Shown: one piece after another, positions 47,315 through 57,387 of the stretch | Position numbering within the stretch: position 1 is the first letter of the stretch | Layout of the letters: each line of letters opens with the position of its first letter | From: Microvirga arsenatis | Lineage (GTDB): Bacteria; Pseudomonadota; Alphaproteobacteria; Rhizobiales; Beijerinckiaceae | DNA length: 64,000 nucleotides | Direction of reading: 5' to 3' | Assembly (NCBI RefSeq): GCF_009910705.1 | Contig: NZ_JAAAXJ010000001.1 | Span: forward strand, 124,001-188,000 | Program-made: the position numbers and the translations under genes | Notes under the pieces: generated by a model | Database searches by the model: none | Told to the model about the DNA's origin: nothing | The model's input: the letters and a program-made list of their open reading frames with translations, nothing else

Positions 47315-48577
47315 ATGCGCCGGGTAGTTGTTACAGGTCTTGGCATGGTCACTCCGCTGGGCAGCGGGGTCGATGCTACGTGGTCGCGCCTCATCGAGGG
47401 GCAGAGCGGCGCCGGAAAGATCACCGATTTCCAGGTCGACGACCTGGCCTGCCAGATCGCCTGCCAGATCCCGCGCGGGGACGGCACCGACGGCACCTTC
47501 AACGCCGACGAGTGGATGGAGCCCAAGGAACAGCGCAAGGTCGATCCCTTCATCGTCTATGCCATGGCCGCCTCCACCATGGCCCTTCGCGACTCCGGCT
47601 GGGAACCCAAGACCTATGAGGAGCAGTGCGCCACCGGCGTGCTGATCGGCTCGGGCATCGGCGGCATCGGCGGCATCTACGAGGCCTCCGCCACCCTCAT
47701 CGAGCGCGGCCCGCGCCGCATCTCCCCCTTCTTCATCCCCGGCCGCCTGATCAACCTGGCCGGCGGCTACGTGTCCATCGAGCATGGCCTGAAGGGGCCG
47801 AACCACGCGGTGGTGACGGCCTGCTCCACCGGCTCCCACGCCATCGGCGACGCAGCGCGGCTCATCGCGCTCGGCGATGCGGACGTGATGGTGGCCGGCG
47901 GCACGGAATCGCCGATCAACCGGCTCTCGATCGCGGGCTTCGCCGCCTGCCGCGCGCTCTCCACGAACTTCAACGACGACCCGACCCGCGCCTCGCGTCC
48001 CTACGACAAGGACCGCGACGGCTTCGTTATGGGCGAGGGTGCCGGCGTCGTGGTGCTGGAGGAGTACGAGCACGCCAAGGCCCGCGGCGCCAAGATCTAT
48101 GCCGAGGTCATCGGCTACGGCCTGTCGGGCGACGCCTACCACATCACCTCGCCCTCCGAGGACGGCGACGGCGCCTATCGCTGCATGGCCGCGGCCCTGA
48201 AGCGCGCCGGCATCCCGGTCTCCGACATCGACTACGTCAACGCCCACGGCACCTCGACGCCTCTCGGCGACGAGCTGGAGCTGAAGGCGGTGGAGCGGAT
48301 CATGGGCAATGCCGCGGGCAAGCTCTCCATGTCCTCCACCAAGTCGGCCATCGGCCACCTGCTGGGCGCCGCGGGCGCCGTCGAGGCGATCTTCTCGATC
48401 CTCGCCATGCGCGACGGCATCATCCCGCCGACCATCAATCTCGACAATCCGTCGGTGGAGACGGCTATCGATCTCGTGCCCAAGCAGGCCAAGCGCAAGG
48501 ACATCAACGTCGCCCTGTCGAACTCCTTCGGCTTCGGCGGCACCAACGCGTCGCTGATCTTCCGTCGCGTATCTTGA
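47315..48577 (+). CDS. fabF: Beta-ketoacyl-ACP synthase II
   Basis: A 420-residue condensing enzyme for fatty-acid elongation. The catalytic triad is Cys170 in VVTACSTGSHA, His311 in NAHGTSTPLGD and His348 in KSAIGHLLGAAG. It begins MRRVVVTGLGMVTPLGSGVD, so ATG 47315 is the start; the longer frame from 47267 starts within the preceding hairpin. The position after acpP and before mltG is the usual alphaproteobacterial order. Confidence 0.97.
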   Translation: MRRVVVTGLGMVTPLGSGVDATWSRLIEGQSGAGKITDFQVDDLACQIACQIPRGDGTDGTFNADEWMEPKEQRKVDPFIVYAMAASTMALRDSGWEPKTYEEQCATGVLIGSGIGGIGGIYEASATLIERGPRRISPFFIPGRLINLAGGYVSIEHGLKGPNHAVVTACSTGSHAIGDAARLIALGDADVMVAGGTESPINRLSIAGFAACRALSTNFNDDPTRASRPYDKDRDGFVMGEGAGVVVLEEYEHAKARGAKIYAEVIGYGLSGDAYHITSPSEDGDGAYRCMAAALKRAGIPVSDIDYVNAHGTSTPLGDELELKAVERIMGNAAGKLSMSSTKSAIGHLLGAAGAVEAIFSILAMRDGIIPPTINLDNPSVETAIDLVPKQAKRKDINVALSNSFGFGGTNASLIFRRVS

Positions 48578-48673
48578 GGATGGCGGCCGTCCGTTACGGC
48601 TTTTCGCCATAATCCCTGCTAGGGTGTCGGCGGACCGGCAGGACCGCCGGCCTGAGACCAGAAAAGCGGCGTA

Positions 48674-50044
48674 ATGTTCGGACGAAAGAAAAAGATCCTC
48701 CTCCCTCCTGTCGACGAATCCGATGCCGGTTCGTCGCAGCCCCGACTGGCTCCCCGGTCCCCGAGCGAGGCGATCAAGCCGGCCGTTGCGCCGCCGCCGC
48801 CGCCGAAGCTGCGCCGCCGCCGCGGCGGCATGCTGTCCCTCTTCAGCGGATTGCTGACCCTGCTCGTGGCCGTGGCGATCGCCGGCGTCATCGGCTTCTC
48901 CATGGTCCAGCAGGAAGTGACGGCGCGAGGGCCCCTGCAGAGCGACAAGGTCGTGGTGATCCCCCGCAACACGGGGACGGGCGAGATCGCCCAGATCCTC
49001 AAGCAGGAAGGCGTCATCGAGCAGCCGCTCCTGTTCCAGGCCTATGCCTACATGAACCGGCAGCGCGGCCAGCTGAAGGCCGGCGAGTTCCAGTTCAAGG
49101 CCGGCACGAGCGTCGAGGAGGCCATCGACACCCTCATCCAGGGCAAGGCCATCCTGCACGCGGTGACGATCCCGGAGGGGCTGACCAGCGAGCAGATCGT
49201 GGCGCGCCTCTACGAGCATGACATCCTGACCGGCGACGTCACCGAGACGCCGCGGGAGGGATCGCTTCTGCCCGATACCTACAAGTTCGAGCGCGGCACG
49301 ACCCGTCAGCAGATCATCAACACCATGCAGGCCGCCCAGCGCCAGGCCATCGAGCAGATCTGGCAGCGCCGGTCGCCCGACCTTCCGATCAAGTCGCCCC
49401 AGGAACTGGTGATCCTGGCCTCCATCGTCGAGAAGGAGACCGGGCGCGCGGACGAGCGCACGCGGGTGGCCGGGGTCTTCATCAACCGCCTCATGAAGCG
49501 CATGAAGCTCCAGTCCGACCCCACCATCGTCTACGGGCTGGTCGGCGGGAAGGGCACCCTCGGCCGCGGCATCCTGCGCAGCGAGATCGAGGCCGCCACG
49601 CCCTACAACACCTACGTCATCGAAGGCCTGCCGCCGGGCCCCATCGCCAATCCGGGCCGGGCGGCGCTCGAGGCGGTCGCCAATCCCTCCCGCACGAAGG
49701 ACCTCTACTTCGTGGCGGACGGGACGGGAGGCCATGCCTTTGCGGAAACCTACGAGCAGCACCAGCGCAACGTGACCCGCTGGCGGCAGATCGAGAAAAG
49801 CCGGCCGGCGCCCGACGCCAACGTGGATCGGGCGGTGCCGGAGGCCGATCAGACCAGCGTGCCGGCGGGCTCCGCGCCGGAACTGCGGGGGACCGCCAAC
49901 GCGGCGCCGGGCTCGGGTGCGCGCCCCACGGGCCGACCGGGCCGGGGCTTCGACGCGAGCGAGGGCACCGACAAGGACCCGCTCAGGAACAAGACTTTCG
50001 ACCTCAGCAATCCCAAGAACGTGCCGCCCCTGCGCCAGCCCTGA
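48674..50044 (+). CDS. mltG: Endolytic transglycosylase MltG
   Basis: A 456-residue inner-membrane enzyme that cuts nascent peptidoglycan strands. A proline/arginine-rich cytoplasmic head (residues 1-50) precedes one membrane helix (54-75). The periplasmic part has a LysM-like region and the YceG domain with the catalytic motif LASIVEKETGRADE (EKET at 253-256) and VFINRL, SDPTIVYG and TPYNTY further on. The last 90 residues are low-complexity and probably disordered, ending NPKNVPPLRQP. It follows fabF by 96 bases. Confidence 0.94.
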   Translation: MFGRKKKILLPPVDESDAGSSQPRLAPRSPSEAIKPAVAPPPPPKLRRRRGGMLSLFSGLLTLLVAVAIAGVIGFSMVQQEVTARGPLQSDKVVVIPRNTGTGEIAQILKQEGVIEQPLLFQAYAYMNRQRGQLKAGEFQFKAGTSVEEAIDTLIQGKAILHAVTIPEGLTSEQIVARLYEHDILTGDVTETPREGSLLPDTYKFERGTTRQQIINTMQAAQRQAIEQIWQRRSPDLPIKSPQELVILASIVEKETGRADERTRVAGVFINRLMKRMKLQSDPTIVYGLVGGKGTLGRGILRSEIEAATPYNTYVIEGLPPGPIANPGRAALEAVANPSRTKDLYFVADGTGGHAFAETYEQHQRNVTRWRQIEKSRPAPDANVDRAVPEADQTSVPAGSAPELRGTANAAPGSGARPTGRPGRGFDASEGTDKDPLRNKTFDLSNPKNVPPLRQP

Positions 50045-50125
50045 GCCGGACATCCTTGCAATCGACTCTTCCGTCGGCGCGCATTATGGTCGCGCCGATT
50101 TTTCATTCCCTCCGAGGTTGAACGC

Positions 50126-51013
50126 ATGTCCATTGCGAGCATGACCGGCTTTGCCCGTGAGGCCGGCGTCACCGGCAGTTATCAATGGGCCTGGGAGCTC
50201 AAGACGGTGAACGGGCGCGGGTTGGAGGTGCGGGTGAGGACTCCCTCCGGCCTCGATTCCCTGGGCGAGGAGGCGCGCGGGCAGATCCTCAAGGCGCTCA
50301 CCCGCGGCCAGGGACAGCTGAACCTGTCGCTGAGCAAGGCCTCCTCCGAGCCGAAGCTGCGGGTCAATCAGGAGGTGCTGCAGTCGCTCCTGTCCGCCAT
50401 CGGCGGCCTTGCCCTTCCGGAGACCGTTAAGCCCGCCTCCCTCGACGGACTTCTCTCCGTGCGCGGCGTGGTCGAGCTCGATGACGATGCGGCCGACCCC
50501 ATGCAGGACGAGGCCCTGGTGGCGGCGCTCAGGTCCGGTGTCGGCGCCTTGATCGATGCCCTCCGGGCCGCGCGGCTGAAGGAAGGGCAGGCGCTCTCCA
50601 CGGTCCTCGGGCAGCAGCTCGACGCTATCGGGCGCCTGGTGGACGAGGCGGAGGCGGCGCCCGCGCGCCGGCCGGAGGCGATCCGCGCCCGGCTCGAGGC
50701 GCAGATCGCCGAACTGCTCGACGGCAAGGCCGCCTTCGACCCGGCGCGCCTGCACCAGGAGGCGGTGCTGATCGCGGCCCGTGCCGATATCCGCGAGGAG
50801 CTCGACCGTCTTCGCGCCCATGTGGAGGCCGCGCGGGGCCTGCTGCAGGAGGGCGGCCCGGTCGGCCGGAGGCTCGATTTCCTGGCGCAGGAATTCGGTC
50901 GCGAGGCGAATACCCTGTGCGCGAAAGCCAACGACGTGTCCCTGTCGCGGATCGGCCTTGAACTGAAAGCCGTCATCGAGCAATTCCGCGAGCAGGTTCA
51001 GAACGTGGAGTGA
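50126..51013 (+). CDS. YicC family endoribonuclease
   Basis: A 295-residue YicC-family protein; E. coli YicC is reported as an endoribonuclease affecting small-RNA stability. The family start [14 protein letters not shown] and [16 protein letters not shown] (residues 24-39) are clear, and the C-terminal DUF1732 part has [24 protein letters not shown] sequence followed by [21 protein letters not shown] helical arm fills the middle. It ends four bases before the gmk start, so the pair is coupled, as in many proteobacteria. Confidence 0.93.
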   Translation: MSIASMTGFAREAGVTGSYQWAWELKTVNGRGLEVRVRTPSGLDSLGEEARGQILKALTRGQGQLNLSLSKASSEPKLRVNQEVLQSLLSAIGGLALPETVKPASLDGLLSVRGVVELDDDAADPMQDEALVAALRSGVGALIDALRAARLKEGQALSTVLGQQLDAIGRLVDEAEAAPARRPEAIRARLEAQIAELLDGKAAFDPARLHQEAVLIAARADIREELDRLRAHVEAARGLLQEGGPVGRRLDFLAQEFGREANTLCAKANDVSLSRIGLELKAVIEQFREQVQNVE

Positions 51014-51017
51014 TGCG

Positions 51018-51668
51018 GTGAGCCAAGATTCCAAGCCCCTGGTCGGCCGGCGCGGCCTCATCCTCATCCTGTCCTCGCCCTCCGGCGCAGGCAAAACGAC
51101 GCTCACGCGCAGCCTCGTGGAGGAGCGGGCGGGCGTTCTCTCCGTGTCCGTCACCACGCGCCCCAAGCGGCCGTCGGAGATCGAAGGCAAGCACTACCAC
51201 TTCATCGACGTGGAGGAGTTCAAGGCGATGCGCGATCGCGATGAACTCCTGGAATGGGCCGAGGTGCACGGCAACTTCTACGGCACGCCGCGCAAGCCCG
51301 TGGAGAAGACGCTCGCGGCCGGCCAGGACATGATCTTCGACATCGACTATCAGGGCACCCGTCAGGTGCGGCAGAAGCTGCCCGACGATGTGGTGACCGT
51401 CTTCGTGCTGCCCCCGAGCTTCAAGGAGCTGAAGGCGCGCCTGGAGCGGCGGGCGGAGGATGCGCCCGAGGTCATCGCCAAGCGCCTTGCCAATGCCCGC
51501 GTCGAAATGGAGCGCTGGGTCGAGTACGATTATGTGATCGTCAACGAGGATCTCGGCAGGTCTTTCGAGAGCCTCAAGGCGATCCAGGCCGCCGAGCGGC
51601 TCAAGCGCGACCGCCTCGTCGGCCTCTCGGACTTCGTGGAAGGCCTGCTCGCGGAAAAGATCGATTAG
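51018..51668 (+). CDS. gmk: Guanylate kinase
   Basis: A 216-residue kinase phosphorylating GMP to GDP. The P-loop is [11 protein letters not shown] (residues 19-29), the GMP-binding segment [19 protein letters not shown] with YHF, and the lid region [20 protein letters not shown]. The start is GTG at 51018, with ggag eight bases upstream inside the yicC end. It is convergent with ddl (nine-base gap). Confidence 0.96.
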   Translation: MSQDSKPLVGRRGLILILSSPSGAGKTTLTRSLVEERAGVLSVSVTTRPKRPSEIEGKHYHFIDVEEFKAMRDRDELLEWAEVHGNFYGTPRKPVEKTLAAGQDMIFDIDYQGTRQVRQKLPDDVVTVFVLPPSFKELKARLERRAEDAPEVIAKRLANARVEMERWVEYDYVIVNEDLGRSFESLKAIQAAERLKRDRLVGLSDFVEGLLAEKID

Positions 51669-51677
51669 ACAGCCCGC

Positions 51678-52790
51678 TCAGACGAGCGCCAGCCGGTTCC
51701 GGCGCTCGTGCCGGGCGATGGCATGCCCGATCAGCACCTCCATCAGCTCGCCCTGGGGCAGACCGCCGGCCTCCCAGAGCTTCGGATACATGCTGATGGC
51801 CGTGAAGCCCGGCAGGGTGTTCACCTCGTTGACGAAGAGGCTGCCCTCATCCTTCGGATCGAGGAAGAAGTCGACGCGGGCCAGCCCTTCGCAGGCCAGA
51901 ACCTTGAAGGTCTCGACGGCAAGCTCCTGGATGCGCCGCGCCCGCTCGGCGGGGAGTTCGGCCGGAACGCGCAGGAGGGCTCCGTCGGTATCGATGTACT
52001 TGGCGTCGTAGCTGTAGAAGCCGTGGCTGTCCGCGGGAACGATCTCGCCGAGCGGAGAGGCCTTGATCTCGCCGGCGGCGTCCTCCAGCACGGAGCACTC
52101 GATCTCCCGCGCGCCCGCAACGCTGCGCTCCACCAGCACCTTGCTGTCGTAGCGGAAGGCACGCTCGCACGCGTCGCCGAACTCTTGCGCGGATCTGGCG
52201 CGGGAGACGCCCACGGAGGAGCCCATATTGGCCGGCTTCACGAACAGGTCGGGCGTGCCGAGGGCCTGAACCGCCATCCGGTAATCGACGCCGGTTCGGG
52301 GCGTTAGGGTGAGGAAGGGAACGACGGGAAGGCCGCTGTCGCGCAGGAGGCGCTTGGCCACATCCTTGTCCATGCCGGCAGCCGAGCCCAGGACCCCGGA
52401 GCCGACATAGGGCACGTTGGCGAGCTCGAGGCAGCCCTGGATCGTCCCGTCCTCGCCGTTGGGGCCATGGAGCACCGGCACCACCGCGTCGAGGCGAAGC
52501 GTTCTCGGGCCGGATTCATCGCCAAGCACGATCATCTCGCCGGCGCCGCCCGGGAGCAGGGCCACCTGGGGCGCCCCCTCGGGGATTTCCAGGGACTTGG
52601 CGCCCCGGCCGCCGCCATTGCCGCTGTCGCAGAGGAGCCAGCGCCCGTCCCGCCCGATGCCGATGGGGACGATGTCGTACCGATCAGGATCGAGGGCGCG
52701 CAGCACGTTGGCGGCCGAGAGCTTGGAGACCTCGTGCTCCGCGGAACGGCCCCCGAACAGGAGCCCGATCGTCTTGCGCGGCTGCATCAT
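51678..52790 (-). CDS. ddl: D-alanine--D-alanine ligase
   Basis: A 370-residue ATP-grasp ligase making D-Ala-D-Ala for peptidoglycan. It begins with GLLFGGRSAEHEVSKLSAAN, has LHGPNGEDGTIQG (substrate binding), KPANMGSSVGVSRA (ATP-grasp loop) and the metal-binding end FLDPKDEGSLFVNEVNTLPGF. The form with Tyr/Lys loop absent near SHGFYSYDAKYID belongs to the longer DdlA-like type. It is on the same strand as rsmA, 150 bases downstream, and away from the mur cluster, so it may be a second ddl copy in the genome. Confidence 0.94.
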   Translation of the reverse strand: MMQPRKTIGLLFGGRSAEHEVSKLSAANVLRALDPDRYDIVPIGIGRDGRWLLCDSGNGGGRGAKSLEIPEGAPQVALLPGGAGEMIVLGDESGPRTLRLDAVVPVLHGPNGEDGTIQGCLELANVPYVGSGVLGSAAGMDKDVAKRLLRDSGLPVVPFLTLTPRTGVDYRMAVQALGTPDLFVKPANMGSSVGVSRARSAQEFGDACERAFRYDSKVLVERSVAGAREIECSVLEDAAGEIKASPLGEIVPADSHGFYSYDAKYIDTDGALLRVPAELPAERARRIQELAVETFKVLACEGLARVDFFLDPKDEGSLFVNEVNTLPGFTAISMYPKLWEAGGLPQGELMEVLIGHAIARHERRNRLALV

Positions 52791-52940
52791 GCCCGCTTCT
52801 CCTCTCGTGGCCGCCCAGGGCCGGTCATACGAACCCGATCATGGGGGAGGCGCGGTTAAGGTCCCATGAAGGGTCTCCGCCAATCCCGTCGAGCGGCTGC
52901 ATATAGGCCGTATCGGGGAAGAGGCGAGTTTCGGATCGCT

Positions 52941-53801
52941 TCAGGTCCGCGATCCGCGGGCGGCATCCAAGGCATTGGCGAGGGCCACATACCCTTCCAC
53001 CGGAATGTTCTCGGCCCGGATCGTCTCTTCGAGCCCGGCCGCCCGAATGATCGCCGCTGGATCCGGCGCGAGGGATTTCAGGCTCTGGCGCAGCATCTTG
53101 CGGCGCTGGCCGAAGGCTGCCCGGGTGACCGCCTCCAGCGCTTCGAGGCGACAGGGCAGAGGGTTCGCCCGTGGGGTCAGGTGGACGACGCTGGAGGTGA
53201 TTTTCGGCGGCGGAACGAAGGCGGAGGGCGGCACGTCGAAGAGGATGCGCGATTGCGTCCGCCAGCCGCAGAGAACGCCCAGGCGCCCGTAGTTCTTAGG
53301 TTCGCTCTCGTCGGCGACGATGCGCTCGGCGACCTCGCGCTGGAACATCAGGGTCAGCGAAGCCCACCACGGCGGCCATGCCTCGACCGTGAGCCAGCCG
53401 GTGAGCAGGGCCGTGCCGACATTGTAGGGGAGGTTGGCAATGATCCGGACGAGACCGCCGCCGACCATAGGGCGCGGATCGAACTCCAGGGCGTCCGCCT
53501 CGACCACCTCCAGGCGGCCCGGATAGCGCTCGGCGATCTCGGCGAGCGCCGGCATGCAGCGGGTGTCGCGCTCGATGGCGATCACCTTCCGGGCGCCTGC
53601 CGCCAGGATCGCCCGGGTCAGGCCGCCGGGGCCGGGGCCGACCTCGATGATTGTGGCCTCCTCCAGCGGCCCCGCCGAGCGGGCGATGCGGCTGGTGAGG
53701 TTGAGGTCGAACAGGAAGTTCTGGCCGAGCGACTTCTTGGCCATGAGGCCATGGGTGCGGACCACCTCGCGCAAGGGGGGAAGGTCGTCGATCTGGCTCA
53801 T
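52941..53801 (-). CDS. rsmA: 16S rRNA adenine(1518/1519)-N6-dimethyltransferase
   Basis: A 286-residue KsgA/RsmA enzyme dimethylating two adenines in 16S rRNA helix 45. The SAM motif is [14 protein letters not shown] (residues 52-65), with VIAIERD and the catalytic [11 protein letters not shown]. The start [11 protein letters not shown] is characteristic. Its ATG overlaps the pdxA stop by four bases, so the genes are coupled, as in E. coli (pdxA-ksgA). Confidence 0.96.
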   Translation of the reverse strand: MSQIDDLPPLREVVRTHGLMAKKSLGQNFLFDLNLTSRIARSAGPLEEATIIEVGPGPGGLTRAILAAGARKVIAIERDTRCMPALAEIAERYPGRLEVVEADALEFDPRPMVGGGLVRIIANLPYNVGTALLTGWLTVEAWPPWWASLTLMFQREVAERIVADESEPKNYGRLGVLCGWRTQSRILFDVPPSAFVPPPKITSSVVHLTPRANPLPCRLEALEAVTRAAFGQRRKMLRQSLKSLAPDPAAIIRAAGLEETIRAENIPVEGYVALANALDAARGSRT

Positions 53802-54808
53802 GGGGCCCCCAGACGGGCGGCGAGCCTGATGGCGGCGATGAGGCTGTCGGGCCGCGCGATGCCCTTGCCTGCGATGTCGAAGGCGGTGCCGTGATCCGGG
53901 GAGGTGCGCACGAAGGGAAGCCCGAGGGTGACGTTGACCGCCTCGTCGAAGGCAATGGTCTTGATCGGGATGAGAGCCTGATCGTGATACATGGCCAGCG
54001 CCGCATCGTAGCGGCTGCGGGCGCGGGCATGGAACATGGTATCGGCGGGCAGGGGACCGGCTGCGTCGATGCCGTCCTGGCGCAGGATCTCGACGGCCGG
54101 GGCGATGACGCGCATGTCTTCCGTTCCCATCGACCCGCTCTCGCCCGCATGCGGGTTGAGGCCGGCAAGGGCAAGCCGCGGCGCGGCGATGCCGAAGCGC
54201 TCCCTCAATTCCCGGGCCACGATCCGCCCGGTTGTCACGATCAGGTCCGTGGTGAGCGCGGAGGGCACATCCGAAAGCGGAATATGAACCGTGACGGGCA
54301 CGACGGCGAGCTGCTCGCTCCAGAGCATCATCACCGGATGCCAGCTCTCCGACCCCCCGTCCGAGGCAAGCGCCGCCAGGAATTCCGTATGGCCCGGGTG
54401 CCGGAACCCGGCCTCGTAGAGCACGTGCTTGGCGATGGGATTGGTGACGACGGCGGAGGCCTCACCCGCTCGCACCAGCCGCACCGCAGTCTCGATGGAT
54501 TCGATCACGGACGGCGCGGAGGCTGGATCCGGCTGGCCCGCCCGGGCCGAGACTGCGGCGCTCAACGGAAGGACGGGGAGCGCCCGTGAGAAGATGGCGT
54601 GGACCTGCGAGGGCTGGGCAACCTGGATCGGAACATTCCAACCGAGGGCCGTTGCGACCCGGCCGAGATGGTCGGGGTCCGCAACGACCGCAAAGGGCGG
54701 GAGAGAGGCCCGCTCTCGTTGAAGCCAAGCTTTGAGGGTCAGTTCCGGTCCGATCCCTGAGGGATCACCTTGCGTCAGCAGGAGAGGGCGCCGATTCAAG
54801 CCTGACAC
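53798..54808 (-). CDS. pdxA: 4-hydroxythreonine-4-phosphate dehydrogenase
   Basis: A 336-residue enzyme of the DXP-dependent pyridoxal-phosphate pathway. It begins [20 protein letters not shown]; metal-ligand histidines lie in [11 protein letters not shown] and [12 protein letters not shown], and LNPHAGESG is conserved. The ending [20 protein letters not shown] is typical. It lies 15 bases downstream of lptD, where surA would sit in the common order, and overlaps rsmA. Confidence 0.96.
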   Translation of the reverse strand: MSGLNRRPLLLTQGDPSGIGPELTLKAWLQRERASLPPFAVVADPDHLGRVATALGWNVPIQVAQPSQVHAIFSRALPVLPLSAAVSARAGQPDPASAPSVIESIETAVRLVRAGEASAVVTNPIAKHVLYEAGFRHPGHTEFLAALASDGGSESWHPVMMLWSEQLAVVPVTVHIPLSDVPSALTTDLIVTTGRIVARELRERFGIAAPRLALAGLNPHAGESGSMGTEDMRVIAPAVEILRQDGIDAAGPLPADTMFHARARSRYDAALAMYHDQALIPIKTIAFDEAVNVTLGLPFVRTSPDHGTAFDIAGKGIARPDSLIAAIRLAARLGAP

Positions 54809-54823
54809 AGGAGCGCTTCACCA

Positions 54824-57352
54824 TCACTCATCGCTGGAGCCGCTGAGCCTCTGGCTGTAGCCGACCTCGCCGAGCGAGCGCAGCTCGAGGCTGAAGGCGA
54901 CGGTGTGGTTCTGCTCCTTCTCGCCCGAAGTCAGGGTGATATCGCGCGGCGTGATGCTGTAGCTGACCGAGAAGGTGGTGCATTCGTCCATGTAGCCGAG
55001 GCCCAGGGACATGCCGGCCACATAAGCAACCTTCTCACGGTCGTAGACCGCGGTGGCCGGATTGGCCGCATAGGCTGCCAGGAAGGTCTCGCGGGCGACG
55101 AGGTAGCGGTCCAGATCGAGCAGGATAGAGCCCGACACGTACCAGTTCGGCGTGATGTCCCAGCGGGCGGTGCCGAGCAGGCCCTCGCGGCGGGTCGGGA
55201 AGCCGATGGCGGGCTGAGCCTCGTAGCGGGCATAGGTCAGCGAGGTCGAGACCGGCAGGTAGGGGTTGAAGTTCGCCCGGATTCCCGCCTCAAACCGGTT
55301 CAGGCTGAAATCCTCCTGATCGAAACGGCCTCGAGTCACGAAGGCGAAGTTGGCGTTCGGCGAGATCTGGAACCGGCCGACATAATCCGAGGCGCGGGAC
55401 TCGAGTCCCGAATCCAAGCCAACATTGGCCAGATCGCCTTGGCGGAACGAGTTGCGGCCAGCGAGCTGATAGGATTGTCCGAACAGCACGTTGGCATAGA
55501 AGTTGTCGGCGCCCGTGACCGTGTACTGCAGGCCAAGATTGGCGCGCACGCCGCCCTCGGCCCGGTCGTAGCCGGAGAACTTGTCCCAGTCGAACAGCGA
55601 CGTATCGTCGAAGACGAGGCTCTGGGCGTCCTCGTTCGGCAGGCTGCCGATGCGGGTCTCGTTCGGGCGGGCGATCACCTGGGCAATGGGCTCGAGGATC
55701 TGCTGGCCCGAGGTGCCGAGGCTGGCGATGAAGGGATAGCGGTACTCCAGGCCGATGGCCGGTGTGGCGCGGAAGAGGTAATCGTCATCCGTATCGATGA
55801 AGTTGGCGAGATTCGGGTTCTGGTAACCCTTCCGATCGGGATCGATCCAGAAGCTGTCGGCCCGCAGATAGGCGAAGGGCGTCCAGACCTGGCCGATGGG
55901 ATCGATGAATTCCCGGCGCCACGAGGCGGTCACCGACGCTCGCGAGGTCGAGCCGCTGATGCCGCGCACGAGGCAGGCGGACGGATCGAAAACGATGCAG
56001 GTCCTGGCAATGCCGAAGGACGTCGTGTTGAACCGGGACAGCGGATCGAACTGGGCAGCCTCTCGGGAGAGGCTTGTCACGTTCACGTCGAGGGCGAACT
56101 CGCCGCCGATGGTCGAGGGCGTGAAACGCTTGTTGTAATCGACCACCGGAGCCACGACCGGCTGCTGCTTCTGCCAGTCGAAGGTTGAGAGCGTCTGGAA
56201 GTAATAGCCGCGCGCGTCGAAGAAGGACCGGTCCCCCTGACCCTGGAGGTAGACCGTCGAGACTGATTCCTTGACGTAGTAGTTGCTCAGGCTCTCGCTG
56301 CGGATGCGATAGTTGGTGAGGAACCACTTGTCGGAGACAAGGGCGATGTCCCAGCCCCAGCGCCAATGGTTGTTGATGTGGAACTCGCCGGCCGTTTCCA
56401 GGGATCCGCGGAAATCGCGATCGCCCGGCCCGAAGGGCGAGGGCAGGAACGCCTCGGGTTCCGCCTGGTCGATTCCGGCGGCGCGGATGTTGTAGGAGCC
56501 GGTTTCGAGCCGGTGGCGCCATTCCACCTGCCCGAGCAGGCCCTGCCGGCTCAGGAAGGTCGGCGTGATCGTCAGGTCGTAGTTCGGAGCGATCGCCCAG
56601 AAGAACGGGATCGAGCCGCCATAGCCCAGCGTGTTGGAATAGATGTATCGCGGAGACAGGAAGCCCGTCTTGCGCTTCACGGTGGGGTCCGGCGTCCAGA
56701 AATAGGGGAGGTAGGCCACCGGGATGCCGAAGAGCTCAAGGGAGGCATCCTCGTAGTAGATCGTCCGCTCGCTGTTGTTGTGGATGATCTTGGCGGCCTT
56801 CACCTGCCAGAGGGGCGGGCGCTCCGGATTGTCCTTGCAGGGCTCGCAGGCGGTGTAGGTGCCGCGCTCGAAGGTGGTGGTCTCGCCTTCCGCCCGCTCG
56901 GCGCGGGGTGCCGTGAACCGGGTGGTGAGCGGCCGGCCCTGCTCGACGGTCGTCTGCACCACCCGCAGGGAATCGATGAACCCGTTGCGGAAGTCGTCGG
57001 TGAGCTCGAACCGGTCGCCGGTGGCGACGGTGCCGTTCGCCTCGGTCAGGCGCGCATTGCCCTCCGCGAAGACGCGGCCGGTGTTGCGGTCGTAGGTGAC
57101 CCGGTCCGCCTGGAGGGTGCGCCCCTGGTAGTTCATCTGGACGTCGCCGGCGGCCGAGATCGTGTTCCGGTCGTTGTCGTAGATGATCTCCTTGGCGTCG
57201 ACCAGGAGCCGGTCCTGGCCCGAGCCCCTCTGGGCGCGGGCGCTGATGGCGTCGTTCAGGGTGGCCTGGGCGAGAGCAGGCATCGACCCAGCGGCAGAAA
57301 GCATAGCCGCTGCGACCGCAGACGTTGCGATCGTTGTCTTGAGACGCCGCAT
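54824..57352 (-). CDS. lptD: LPS-assembly protein LptD
   Basis: An 842-residue outer-membrane barrel that, with LptE, inserts LPS in the outer leaflet. A signal peptide (MRRLKTTIATSAVAAAMLSA then AGSMPALAQA) is followed by the periplasmic OstA-like jellyroll (about residues 35-180; SAAGDVQMNYQGRTLQADRV, VTYDRNTGRVFAEG) and the LptD barrel with LPYFWTPDPTVKRKTGFLSP. Four cysteines (two in YTACEPCKDN, two in TCIVFDPSACL) could form disulfides. ATG 57352 has aaggag six bases upstream; 57373 is less likely. It follows lptG by 35 bases. Confidence 0.95.
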   Translation of the reverse strand: MRRLKTTIATSAVAAAMLSAAGSMPALAQATLNDAISARAQRGSGQDRLLVDAKEIIYDNDRNTISAAGDVQMNYQGRTLQADRVTYDRNTGRVFAEGNARLTEANGTVATGDRFELTDDFRNGFIDSLRVVQTTVEQGRPLTTRFTAPRAERAEGETTTFERGTYTACEPCKDNPERPPLWQVKAAKIIHNNSERTIYYEDASLELFGIPVAYLPYFWTPDPTVKRKTGFLSPRYIYSNTLGYGGSIPFFWAIAPNYDLTITPTFLSRQGLLGQVEWRHRLETGSYNIRAAGIDQAEPEAFLPSPFGPGDRDFRGSLETAGEFHINNHWRWGWDIALVSDKWFLTNYRIRSESLSNYYVKESVSTVYLQGQGDRSFFDARGYYFQTLSTFDWQKQQPVVAPVVDYNKRFTPSTIGGEFALDVNVTSLSREAAQFDPLSRFNTTSFGIARTCIVFDPSACLVRGISGSTSRASVTASWRREFIDPIGQVWTPFAYLRADSFWIDPDRKGYQNPNLANFIDTDDDYLFRATPAIGLEYRYPFIASLGTSGQQILEPIAQVIARPNETRIGSLPNEDAQSLVFDDTSLFDWDKFSGYDRAEGGVRANLGLQYTVTGADNFYANVLFGQSYQLAGRNSFRQGDLANVGLDSGLESRASDYVGRFQISPNANFAFVTRGRFDQEDFSLNRFEAGIRANFNPYLPVSTSLTYARYEAQPAIGFPTRREGLLGTARWDITPNWYVSGSILLDLDRYLVARETFLAAYAANPATAVYDREKVAYVAGMSLGLGYMDECTTFSVSYSITPRDITLTSGEKEQNHTVAFSLELRSLGEVGYSQRLSGSSDE

Positions 57353-57387
57353 TCGCACTCCTTCGCAATACATCCTGGCGAGGACGG

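Noticed and set aside
47198..50053. 951-codon minus-strand frame opposite fabF and mltG
   Set aside because: Lies in antisense to well-conserved genes; composition is that of a reverse-complement frame and no motif is present.
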